From the NCBI GenBank assembly GCA_002722105.1, contig PBKF01000011.1, positions 1 to 23,431 on the forward strand: a DNA stretch of 23,431 nt. The letters run 5' to 3'. Positions within the stretch are counted from its first letter, which is position 1, and each line of letters begins with the position of its first letter. Under the pieces are notes generated by a model that worked only from the letters and a program-made list of their open reading frames with translations, was not told the DNA's origin and searched no databases. Shown piece by piece: positions 8,621-18,087 of this stretch. Source of the DNA: Fidelibacterota bacterium (GTDB lineage: Bacteria; Marinisomatota; Marinisomatia; Marinisomatales; UBA1611). The position numbers were made by a program, and so were the translations under genes.

Positions 8621-9863
8621 GAGATAGTGGGTTGTATAGTATGTTAGTGTTTAATATGTCTTGTAAAACAGTGTTTAAATTACCGCTATTTACGGATACA
8701 TTCCATATGACGCCACGCTTTAATTTGGTAAGTTCTTGAATTTCAAACCGTTCTGTAAGGGATTCAAATTTTGCACGCCCATGCATATCTTCTTTCTGGC
8801 GCACTAAAAAAGACACTGTGTTTTTATCTGCTTTTGTTTGACTGATAAATTCTTTGTTTGAATTATAAAGCTCTCCTGTGGCATCAATGCGTTTTAAATT
8901 TGCATCCCGGTCGCCACTGGTAGAAATTTCCCAATGAGTCTGGCGGGAAATGGTGACATCGTGACCAAGTTGATTTAGTGCATTATGTACTGACGCTGCT
9001 TCGTTATCGGTAATAATCATATCAATCACCCATTCTGTTGCCTTCGGGTTTGCTATATGTTCTTGCACTTCGTATTGGGGACGGTCATAGAATAATTTAT
9101 GTTTTGTGATCGGATTTCCAAGTTCAATAAACTCTTTCATAGAAGAAAAAATAACATCTCCGTTATCCGTTCGTTCCGGATGAGGCATCATGGCCATAAT
9201 ATTTCCCTGCGTATTGCATACAGCAGCTAGGTTATACATAGATCCGTTGGGATTCGTAGGAAACTCATCCATCACGTTTCCGTTGTCATCGCAGTAGCGG
9301 TAAACGGTTTGCTCATTAGCAATCATTTTTTCCAATAATTCTTCTGGAATGATAAAACGTCCTTCGCCATGGGCTAGCGGTATATTAATAAAGTCACCAG
9401 TCTTTAAATGACGTGTAAATGCACAGCGTTCAGGTGCAATAGACATTTGTAGATTAGCCCAGGTATTGTAATAACCCACACCCACAACATGGCCACCTTT
9501 TACCCGCTTGTTATCTGTGAGTGCCAATCCGACTCGGTGATTTGCCATCCCGGGGACGAGCTTGCTTTCTACCAGAATCTGGGCTCCATTGCAGATGCCA
9601 AGTACTGGCTTCCCTTTATTTGCCTCAATTTTGATCTTCTTCATGATGGGGTCCAGGGCCGCAATAACGCCGGCACGGGAGCGGTCTTCATAGGCAAATC
9701 CGCCCACAATTATATAACCATGAAAATCTGATAGTTTTTCGGCCTGCTCATTCCATAGAAATTCAATTGGGTTCAATCCCACGCGGTGGCAAGCCATGAT
9801 TGTTTCACGTTCTGTATTGGAACCAGGGAATTGAATGATTGCAATTTTTGCCATAGAGCTCAC
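8598..9863 (-). CDS. purQ: FGAM synthase glutaminase subunit PurQ fused to C-terminal PurS-like modules
   Basis: Supplies ammonia from glutamine to PurL for conversion of FGAR to FGAM. Residues about 4-260 are a class I glutamine amidotransferase: IIQFPGSNTERE, GGFAYEDRSRAG, GICNGAQIL with nucleophile Cys91, AHGEGRF, and MMPHPERT with His228 and Glu230 completing the triad. The remaining 155 residues are not PurQ. Residues about 345-420 match PurS (beta-alpha-beta-beta-alpha, ending NILYNPLSHECYRI, compare the family's LL-NP-E-Y ending). Residues about 276-341 look like a second, more diverged copy ending GELYNSNKEF. No separate purS gene is present, so this protein probably provides both accessory subunits. 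GTG 9863 gives a 4-base overlap with the upstream gene; ATG 9854 (MAKIAIIQF) is an equally good start. Confidence 0.92.
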   Translation of the reverse strand: MSSMAKIAIIQFPGSNTERETIMACHRVGLNPIEFLWNEQAEKLSDFHGYIIVGGFAYEDRSRAGVIAALDPIMKKIKIEANKGKPVLGICNGAQILVESKLVPGMANHRVGLALTDNKRVKGGHVVGVGYYNTWANLQMSIAPERCAFTRHLKTGDFINIPLAHGEGRFIIPEELLEKMIANEQTVYRYCDDNGNVMDEFPTNPNGSMYNLAAVCNTQGNIMAMMPHPERTDNGDVIFSSMKEFIELGNPITKHKLFYDRPQYEVQEHIANPKATEWVIDMIITDNEAASVHNALNQLGHDVTISRQTHWEISTSGDRDANLKRIDATGELYNSNKEFISQTKADKNTVSFLVRQKEDMHGRAKFESLTERFEIQELTKLKRGVIWNVSVNSGNLNTVLQDILNTNILYNPLSHECYRIN

Positions 9864-10570
9864 AGAGAACTATTTAACCAACTATATATTTTTGTTATTG
9901 TTTTTTTACTCATTTCGTGACCAATAGAATCTTCAAAGTATTCTGCATTAGCCCCCAGTCGATCAAAAAAGACTTTTGCCTGTATTGACCATTTTTTACT
10001 AAAACTATCTTCTGTTCCATGCAAAATCAAAACATTCAGATCTTTATAATCATCTTCAGAGTTTCTTAATGTATATTTAATTGGAATACGTGCACTATGA
10101 GCAAAGATACCTGCAAAATATTCTGGATGGGATAGGCCCAAATTAAAGGCCATAATCCCTCCTTGGCTAAAGCCACCTATAAATACATTAGAAATATCAT
10201 AATTGTATTGTTTGTTGATTGTGTCAATAGTAGAGAGTATTCTTTGTTTACTATGTTCGATCTGTGTCTGATTGGATGCAGTATCTCCATCAATAATGTT
10301 AAACTCATACCATCTATTTAAAAAGCCCAACATAAATCCATAAGGTGCTTCTATGGATACAACAAGAAACCGATCATCAATAATGTCAATTACATCATTA
10401 AATTGATTTTTATTGCTCCCGTATCCATGTAATAAGAATAACACAGGCGGTTTTTCTCCAACATCTTTATGCATTTTTAATTTATATTGTAATGGTACAT
10501 TGTTACTCGTGGCAAAAAGCACACAAAACACAATAATTAATACTAACAATGATGATAATATTCGTTTCAT
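9860..10570 (-). CDS. Exported or membrane-anchored alpha/beta hydrolase (phospholipase/carboxylesterase type)
   Basis: 236 residues. A hydrophobic stretch at about 4-20 preceded by KR suggests a signal peptide or membrane anchor. The rest is an alpha/beta hydrolase of the Abhydrolase_2 (carboxylesterase/acyl-protein thioesterase) kind: oxyanion motif LLHGYGSNKNQF, nucleophile elbow GGFSQGG with Ser136, LILHGTEDSF with Asp188, and SIGHEMS with His218. All three catalytic residues are present, so it is probably an active esterase or lipase; the substrate is unknown. It sits between purM and purQ with ATGA and GTGA overlaps, so it is co-translated with purine enzymes although no purine role is known for the family. 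Codon and base composition look more AT-rich than the flanking pur genes, hinting at later insertion (visual impression only). Confidence 0.85.
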   Translation of the reverse strand: MKRILSSLLVLIIVFCVLFATSNNVPLQYKLKMHKDVGEKPPVLFLLHGYGSNKNQFNDVIDIIDDRFLVVSIEAPYGFMLGFLNRWYEFNIIDGDTASNQTQIEHSKQRILSTIDTINKQYNYDISNVFIGGFSQGGIMAFNLGLSHPEYFAGIFAHSARIPIKYTLRNSEDDYKDLNVLILHGTEDSFSKKWSIQAKVFFDRLGANAEYFEDSIGHEMSKKTITKIYSWLNSSL

Positions 10571-11604
10571 TTGAAGCTCACTATACTGCTTCCAGCTACT
10601 ATGGTACCTATATCATAAATATGAGTTAATTCTTTCAGCGCATCTTTCACTAATTTCACATCGTTTGCATCCACAATAAAGACCATTCCAATACCCATAT
10701 TAAAAGTACGAAACATTTCATCTTCATCTACATTACCGATGGTTTGCATCACATCAAAAACCGGTAGGATTGGCCAAGATCTTTTTTGAATTTCTACTCC
10801 GCAGCCATCCGGTAAAATGCGTGGCATATTTTCTACCAATCCGCCGCCGGTGATGTGGACAACCCCTTTGATATCAACTCCGGCATCAAGCGTTGCAAAT
10901 ACATGCTTTGTATAATTAATATGGGGCTCAAGCAAAGTCAACCCAACAGACTTATCCAATCCAGGAATGGGGTCATTCACATCATATCCGCCAATTTCAA
11001 AAAAGAGTTTTCGGGCAAAGGAATATCCATTGGTGTGTAATCCATTAGAAGGCAACCCCAAGACCGAATGACCAGGCACAATTTTTTTGCCGTTAATAAT
11101 GTTATCTTTTTCAACAACTCCAGTAATAACGCCTACTAAATCGTGCTCGCCAGGCAGATATGTGTCAGGCATTTCTGCTGTTTCTCCACCCACCAAAGAA
11201 ACACCTGTATCCTGACAGGCTTTCACCATTCCAGATACAATCTCTTCAATAATTGTCGGATTTAGTTTGTCGTTTGCAATATAATCCAAAAAAGTGAGTG
11301 GTCGGGCACCCATGACTAAAATATCATTGGCGCAGGCGCTTAACAGATCAATGCCAATTGTATCGAATTTGCCTAGCTTTCTGGCAATGATGATCTTAGT
11401 ACCTACACCGTCAATACTTTGCACCATGACAGGATTCTTGTAACCATTAAGAATAGATTTAAGATCATACAGGGAACCGAAACTGCCAAGACTAGTAAGC
11501 ACATTAGATGTAAAAGTGGACTTTACGCCATCTTTGATGCGATTAACTGCTTCATTGCCGGCATCAATATCAACGCCAGCTGATTTGTAGTCCAGCTTGC
11601 TCAT
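10567..11604 (-). CDS. purM: Phosphoribosylformylglycinamidine cyclo-ligase (AIR synthetase)
   Basis: ATP-dependent ring closure of FGAM to AIR; cytosolic dimer. 345 residues, the normal family length. Visible: LDYKSAGVDIDAGNEAV at the N-terminus, VQSIDGVGTKI, DLLSACANDILVMGARPL, LVGGETAEMPDTY, GLPSNGLHTNGYSFAR, and VVHITGGGLVENMPRILP. All are standard PurM/ATP-binding signatures with no missing key residue. Starts with ATGA overlap on purL and ends with ATGA overlap on the hydrolase gene, so it is translationally coupled on both sides. Confidence 0.97.
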   Translation of the reverse strand: MSKLDYKSAGVDIDAGNEAVNRIKDGVKSTFTSNVLTSLGSFGSLYDLKSILNGYKNPVMVQSIDGVGTKIIIARKLGKFDTIGIDLLSACANDILVMGARPLTFLDYIANDKLNPTIIEEIVSGMVKACQDTGVSLVGGETAEMPDTYLPGEHDLVGVITGVVEKDNIINGKKIVPGHSVLGLPSNGLHTNGYSFARKLFFEIGGYDVNDPIPGLDKSVGLTLLEPHINYTKHVFATLDAGVDIKGVVHITGGGLVENMPRILPDGCGVEIQKRSWPILPVFDVMQTIGNVDEDEMFRTFNMGIGMVFIVDANDVKLVKDALKELTHIYDIGTIVAGSSIVSFK

Positions 11605-13933
11605 AGCTTATCACGCAAACCATGCGCCCAAGCTTCCACTGCATCAAGAACCGCAAGATTCACCGTTTTATTGATGTTAATTGTTGTACCACCGGTAGTT
11701 CCTATATCAAAAGGTCTCACACCATAGTTTGAAAAAATAGCTTGGACTTTTTCAATATTACCTTGATGCGTTTCTGCTAAAAAGCCACCTGTTTCAGAAA
11801 ACAGAACCTTGACAAGGGAAAGGTCACTTTCAATATGCACTTTACAGCCGATATTCTTTCCAAAAGTCATTTCTGCGAGAGCTGATGAAATTCCACCATC
11901 AGCAATATCATGGCATGACAAAAACAACTCTTGATCAATACAGTCGGTAATCGCAAATATCTGGTTTTTTACTTCATTCAAATCAGGCTTCGGTATTTGT
12001 GCTCCCAGCTCATCATAGAGAGAATAATACACCGACCCCCCCAGCTCATCTTTCCGTTCGCCAATCATTAAAATCACAGAATCCTTTTTTTGAAAATGCA
12101 TAGGTACAGTACGACGCACATCCTTTATACGACCCAGACAGCTTACAATAGGACTAGGAGGAATGGCCCCGTTTTTTGATTCATTATAAAAACTGACATT
12201 TCCTGCAATAATGGGTGTGGCGTCATGAGGGTTATCTTTCAGTGTAATTGTATGGCAGGCATCAGCAATGCCCCTGGCACTTTCTACAAACTCCCACATC
12301 TGGTGAGGCTTCTCTGGGTTGCCAAAACATAGACAATCTGAAATAGCATGTGGTGTGGCGCCCACAGCTGCAACATTACGCATAGCTTCTACAACAGCAT
12401 TCACCCCACACCAATATGGATCTATTAGGCCATGGCGTGGATTATTATCTGTAGAAAGTGCTATACCTACATTACGAAGTTCTTCCGGATAATTTTCAGA
12501 ATTAAAGGGAGCCAAGACTCCTGCATCAGCTAGACCTGTTTCGGTATAGATTCTTCCCTGAACCTGTTTGTCGTACGTTTCAAAAACGGGCTCACGGCTG
12601 GCCATATTTTCATGGGCTAAAATTTTCAGCATTATTTCATTATAATCGAAACCCTCCACAATCTCTGGTTCTGTAAATTTTTGTTGCCGTGCTTCGTAAG
12701 GGCGATCGTATAAAAAGCCTTTAGTTACTTCTGATGCTGGGGCGTTGATAATTTCTTCATCACCGCTGTGAACAATATACTGACCATCTCTGCGGATTTT
12801 GCCTATGACAGATGCCTGTGCACCTTTACTCACGCCGGGCAGGTTAAATACATTATTATAATGATCTAGTATCATTGGTGTCACCTCCGGAGGTGACACC
12901 CACATAAAACGCTCTTGGGTCTCGCTACACAGGTAAACCGATGGATGGAGGTTTTCCATACCAATATGAATTTTGTCCATCCACACTTCAGAACCATACC
13001 CCGATGTTTCTGCCAGTTCGACGCTGGCACAGGCAACACCACCAGCCCCTAGATCCTTAAAACCCATTTTATGGACTAGTTCCTTTTCTTTTAGGATATC
13101 AAATAAGGCGTAAGATGATTTTAATAGATGGCGCTCCAGAAAAGCGTTAGGTTCCTGAACAGCACCCTTGTTTTGTTCCTTTTTATCTTCTTCTAGTTCT
13201 AGAGATGCAAAACTTGCACCGCCAAATCCGCTATTATCGGTAGGCTTACCAATGAGAATTAGGTCATAGCCATCAGCATCCTTCGGGGCGTAGGAATGAA
13301 GGATGTGGTCTTCGCGAACTATACCCAATGTAACTAAAGTGACTAAACAATTTTCATTATATCCTTTATGGTAATAAATGTCTCCACCAATGTTTGGAAT
13401 ACCTAATGGATTACCGTAGCCAGCGACGCCTGCCACCACGCCGTCATGAATCCATTTAGTTTTATTACTACTAATTTCTCCAAAGCGAAAAGAATCGGTG
13501 CAGGCAATCACCTCTGCGCCCATACACAAGACATCCCGGACATTCCCGCCAACGCCAGTAGCCGCTCCTTCGTAAGGAACAATTTGGGATGGGTGATTGT
13601 GTGATTCGTGGCTCATGGCCACACACCATCGGTGACCTTCATTATCGGTTGCAACCGCTACCACGCCCGCATCTTCTTTGGCACCAAGGATTACGTCGGG
13701 TCCTTTAGTAGTAAATTGCTTTAAATGGATGCGGCTACTTTTATAGGAGCAGTGTTCAGACCCTTGGATGGAGAATAGAATAAGCTCCGCCAAAGATGGA
13801 GCACGCCCTAGCATATTATTTTGAATTTTAAGAGCTTCTTCAGCGGAAAGGGGAATGTTCAGATCATGTAGTCTGCTATTGATAGCTTCATCATTGAGCC
13901 CGTTGAAATCAACAAGTTCCTGTGTAAAGGGCA

Positions 13934-13934
<1 letters not shown>
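11601..13934 (-). CDS. purL: FGAM synthase large subunit PurL (short type)
   Basis: Synthetase subunit converting FGAR to FGAM with ATP and ammonia delivered by PurQ. 777 residues, close to the Bacillus small PurL (about 740) and far short of the 1300-residue E. coli enzyme, so it must work with separate PurQ and PurS. Active-site His61 lies in SEHCSYKSSR. Other motifs: SHESHNHPSQIVPYEGAATGVGG (read in two pieces, SHESHNHPSQ and PYEGAATGVGG), DLGAGGVACASVELAE, the second-half repeat AISDCLCFGNPEKP, and DIADGGISSALAE. The ATG overlaps the purA stop (TAATG), and its TGA overlaps purM (ATGA). Confidence 0.96.
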
Positions 13935-15265
<1,331 letters not shown>

Positions 15266-15283
15266 TCACGAAAAATAGAGTAA

Positions 15284-15302
15284 ATATTATTCGAATATTA
15301 TA
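15284..15302 (-). promoter_or_regulatory. Possible -10 box and overlapping imperfect palindrome upstream of the purine operon
   Basis: On the minus strand, TATAAT occurs at 15302-15297, about 70 bases ahead of the purA GTG. It overlaps an imperfect palindrome centred between 15292 and 15293 (core TATTCGAATA, extending to nine bases per half with one mismatch). A TATAAT overlapped by a dyad is what a repressor-controlled promoter can look like, but no convincing -35 element at 17 bases was seen and AT-rich dyads are common by chance. Confidence 0.3.
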
Positions 15303-15329
15303 GAGATAACAATGTTAAAAAAACCGCTA

Positions 15330-15527
15330 TTAAAAATCTTTTTTATTTAATCCGGATTTCTTTTTTGCCCATTCCAGCACGCGCTTTACTGGTGGAAAAT
15401 AATCTGCCAAGATAATTAATCCGGGAATACCAAACATCCAGCCTTGAAAAACTGGAATCAAACCACCAATCAATCCAACTATCAAAAGGAATATTCCCAA
15501 TGTGATCCGGATTGTTTTTCTGATCAT
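15330..15527 (-). CDS. Small membrane protein, PGPGW-like
   Basis: 65 residues with one or two hydrophobic segments (about 5-42) flanked by basic ends: MIRKTIR at the start and EWAKKKSGLNKK at the end. The pattern of a glycine-rich hydrophobic region (FQGWMFGIPGLIILADYF) followed by PVKRVLEWAKKK resembles the putative transmembrane PGPGW family, whose function is unknown. The ATG overlaps the stop of the upstream PAF-acetylhydrolase-like gene (ATGA), so the two are likely co-expressed. It ends about 100 bases before the purA start region and on the same strand, so read-through into the purine operon is conceivable. Confidence 0.7.
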   Translation of the reverse strand: MIRKTIRITLGIFLLIVGLIGGLIPVFQGWMFGIPGLIILADYFPPVKRVLEWAKKKSGLNKKDF

Positions 15528-16900
15528 TGAACTTGCTCTAAGTTAATATGATTTAACAAAGAATAAAATTTTGAATCTGACAGGCCTAGCAAATAAACAT
15601 TTAAATACTCATAGACTATATTATTAAGTAAATCTATCGAAATATCAGTGGTTAAGTGACTCACATCTCGCATTACCCAGTGAATAATTGGAGAAAATAT
15701 GGGGACATCTGAAAAATCTAAATGTTCTGATTCTTTGATAATGTATCGATGATACTGTTCTTGAGAATTTAAAATCAATGTATCCAGTGTCTTATAATTA
15801 TTTGGATAATCAGAATTATGCCAACTCGGTCTCATCAAAAAAAGTTGTGGAATTTTCAATCCTGAATTTAAAATAACCTTTGGTACAGGACTTATCCAAG
15901 GGTCTAGTCCAAGACAAGTCTTGATTCTTGGATCCCAAAAGGATGAAACTAGCGCTGTTGCGCCACCATATGAATGGCCGCCAACCGCTATCTTATCCAT
16001 ATCCAACCGGCTATTTAAATTAGATTCAATTTGACCTAATTGAATTTTTTTCATTTGATTAATGATAAAAGATATATCTTTACCACGAGTATTTATTTGC
16101 ATTTTACGCAGAGCGAGACTATCTGGATGCCCAGTAATGTTTGAACGATAATCAGCCATACTGCCATCTGGGAAAATAGTTAAATTGGCATCGTAGCTAT
16201 GATCTAGGGCCGCTATAACGAACCCCCGGCTTGCCAAATATTCGTAAAGGGCTTGGTGTAAATGGCGAGACCCAGTTATCCCGTGAGAAAACACTAGGAT
16301 AGGTAATTTAAACTTTGAGATTATAACCGTTGCATTTAAATGACTATTAGTGGAAATATAATTTAAATGTTTAGGAAAAAACTCAGGAATACCTCCTGCT
16401 CTAGCTAAGGTTTTAGCTCTCAATTCAATATAGTCCATATAGGGTTCTGTCTTTTTTTCACTTTTAAGATCTGCAGGATACCAAATTTGGATCATAATTT
16501 GGCGAAAATCGGATTTTTTTTCTGTAAACAACTCTGCTCTGCTTGAATCAATCCAATGATGTACTTCTGTTCCTATTGAATATTTGCCACCGGGGCTTGG
16601 TAAATTAAAAACTGGTATAATCCAAAGAATAGAACCCGCAAGAATTAACCAACTCATTAACAATGATTTTGTTGTAACATTAATCTCCTTCGCTTGTAAT
16701 TTGTGAGTAATATACATTGCCGGTAGAAAATATATAATAAAAGTAAATTGCCATCTGATGCCTTCTATAAAAAACTGCATCAGGATCGTTAGTATAGCAC
16801 CAAAAATCAGGTAAAGAAAGATTCGCCTATCTTTATGGTACAATAAAGCAGTTAAAGCGCCAATTGTTAAAATCAACGTTAGAATTTCAAAAGTGCGCAT
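15524..16900 (-). CDS. Membrane-anchored PAF-acetylhydrolase-like alpha/beta hydrolase
   Basis: 458 residues. The first 100 contain about four hydrophobic segments (roughly 5-22, 26-44, 50-66, 78-98), placing the enzyme domain at the membrane. The rest resembles the PAF-acetylhydrolase/lipoprotein-associated phospholipase A2 fold: IQIWYPAD, LPILVFSHGITGSR (oxyanion region), nucleophile elbow VGGHSYGGATAL with Ser310, LGLDPW with Asp333, and SEHLDFSDVP with His393. The Ser-to-Asp spacing of 23 equals that of human plasma PAF-AH (Ser273/Asp296), as I recall it. Probably hydrolyses short-chain or oxidised acyl esters of lipids; the true substrate is unknown. Divergent from the iodotyrosine-deiodinase-like gene across 50 bases, with which it may share a promoter region. 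Confidence 0.85.
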   Translation of the reverse strand: MRTFEILTLILTIGALTALLYHKDRRIFLYLIFGAILTILMQFFIEGIRWQFTFIIYFLPAMYITHKLQAKEINVTTKSLLMSWLILAGSILWIIPVFNLPSPGGKYSIGTEVHHWIDSSRAELFTEKKSDFRQIMIQIWYPADLKSEKKTEPYMDYIELRAKTLARAGGIPEFFPKHLNYISTNSHLNATVIISKFKLPILVFSHGITGSRHLHQALYEYLASRGFVIAALDHSYDANLTIFPDGSMADYRSNITGHPDSLALRKMQINTRGKDISFIINQMKKIQLGQIESNLNSRLDMDKIAVGGHSYGGATALVSSFWDPRIKTCLGLDPWISPVPKVILNSGLKIPQLFLMRPSWHNSDYPNNYKTLDTLILNSQEQYHRYIIKESEHLDFSDVPIFSPIIHWVMRDVSHLTTDISIDLLNNIVYEYLNVYLLGLSDSKFYSLLNHINLEQVQ

Positions 16901-16950
16901 TCAAAAACCATGTGTAAATTGAACGTATAAAAACCATTATGTTTTAAACT

Positions 16951-17604
16951 ATGTCCTTTCAAAAGTTAAGATTTACAACCTTACCTGAACCAGATATGAT
17001 ATCTCGATCTACATCTTTTTTAAATCATTTAATGCAACGAAGAACCATACGGGATTTTTCAGATAAATCGATTCCATTAGAAATTATAAAAAATGCCATT
17101 AAAGCTGCATCTTCTGCACCATCAGGAGCAAACAAGCAGCCATGGCATTTTGTAATCGTTCAAGATCCTGGAGTAAAAAAAGAAATTAGAACTGCAGCAG
17201 AAAAAGAAGAAAAAGAATTTTATAAACATAGAGCACCAGATTATTGGTTAGAAGATTTAAATCAGTTTGAAACAGATTGGCATAAACCATTTTTAGAAAT
17301 AGCACCATATTTAATTGTGGTATTTAAACAGAGTTATGATTTAGGAGATGATGGTAAAAGAAAGAATTATTATGTCAATGAATCGGTGGGTATTGCTTCT
17401 GGGTTTTTATTAGTGGCTTTGCATAATGCTGGACTTGCGACATTAACACATACTCCAAGCCCAATGGGTTTTTTGGAAAGAATATTAAACAGGCCAGAAA
17501 ATGAAAAAGCTGTCCTACTTATACCAGTGGGATTACCGGCTCACGATGCAGAAGTCCCAGAGCTAAACAAAAAATCCTTTCGGGATGTTTGTACAATGAT
17601 CTAA
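16951..17604 (+). CDS. Iodotyrosine-deiodinase-like flavoprotein (nitroreductase superfamily)
   Basis: 217 residues, nitroreductase fold, FMN-dependent, expected to be a cytosolic homodimer. RRTIRDFS and APSGANKQPWHF are FMN-contact motifs of this superfamily. What points to iodotyrosine deiodinase rather than a general nitroreductase is the substrate lid: Glu87, Tyr91 and Lys112 have the same spacing (4 and 21) as human IYD Glu157, Tyr161 and Lys182, which hold the zwitterion of halotyrosine. KNYYVNESVGIASG, HNAGLATLTHTP and LLIPVGLPAHDA also follow IYD. Bacterial IYD homologues that dehalogenate iodotyrosine are known. The likely job is reductive dehalogenation of halotyrosines, plausible in a marine setting. 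It is followed after 12 bases by the broken asparaginase gene. Confidence 0.87.
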   Translation: MSFQKLRFTTLPEPDMISRSTSFLNHLMQRRTIRDFSDKSIPLEIIKNAIKAASSAPSGANKQPWHFVIVQDPGVKKEIRTAAEKEEKEFYKHRAPDYWLEDLNQFETDWHKPFLEIAPYLIVVFKQSYDLGDDGKRKNYYVNESVGIASGFLLVALHNAGLATLTHTPSPMGFLERILNRPENEKAVLLIPVGLPAHDAEVPELNKKSFRDVCTMI

Positions 17605-17616
17605 GGTCAACAGGTT

Positions 17617-18067
17617 ATGCCAGTTCGAATTTTAATAACCGGTGGAACTTTATTTTAAAGATACGCACTTGCGTGAAATATTAGCTCTCGGAAGATCTAA
17701 ACTAAAGGTGAAAGTTCGAACATTAATGCTTATCGATAGTTTGGATATGACCGATGAAGATAGAAAGTTAATTCTTGATAATTGTAATAAGATAGAGGAG
17801 GATCAAATTATCATTACTCATGGCACAGATACAATGACGCAAACTGCTCGGACTATTGCAAATGAAAATTTGAATAAAACAATTATACTCACCGGTGCAA
17901 TGATACCATACAAATTTGGCAGTAGCGATGGTTTATTTAATTGCGGCAGTGCCTTAGCCTTAGCTCAAGCCTTACCCCATGGTGTATATATTGCAATGAA
18001 TGGGCGATATTTTAATTGGGATAAAGTAGAAAAAAATAAAAAAACAGGTGTATTTGAAGAAATATAG
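17617..18067 (+). pseudogene. Short asparaginase-domain protein, disrupted near the N-terminus
   Basis: The reading frame opening at ATG 17617 gives MPVRILITGGTLF and then stops at TAA. The rest continues in another frame from about 17642: ELYFKDTHLREIL, IITHGTDTMTQTA, ILTGAMIPYKFGSSDGLFN, HGVYIAMNGRYFNWD, ending KKTGVFEEI. Together these match a family of about 160-residue single-domain asparaginase-like proteins, in which GGT carries the catalytic Thr and THGTDT the second Thr. About 11 residues between GGT and the LYFKDTHL segment are missing and the frame is shifted. Starting at GTG 17642 would give a 141-residue product without the GGT nucleophile. It is therefore a recent pseudogene or an assembly error. 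It lies 12 bases after the deiodinase-like gene. Confidence 0.75.
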
Positions 18068-18087
18068 TATGCATTTACGCGTATGTA

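Noticed and set aside
17642..18067. 141-codon frame as an intact asparaginase
   Set aside because: It lacks the GGT catalytic threonine, which lies in a different frame just upstream at ITGGT.
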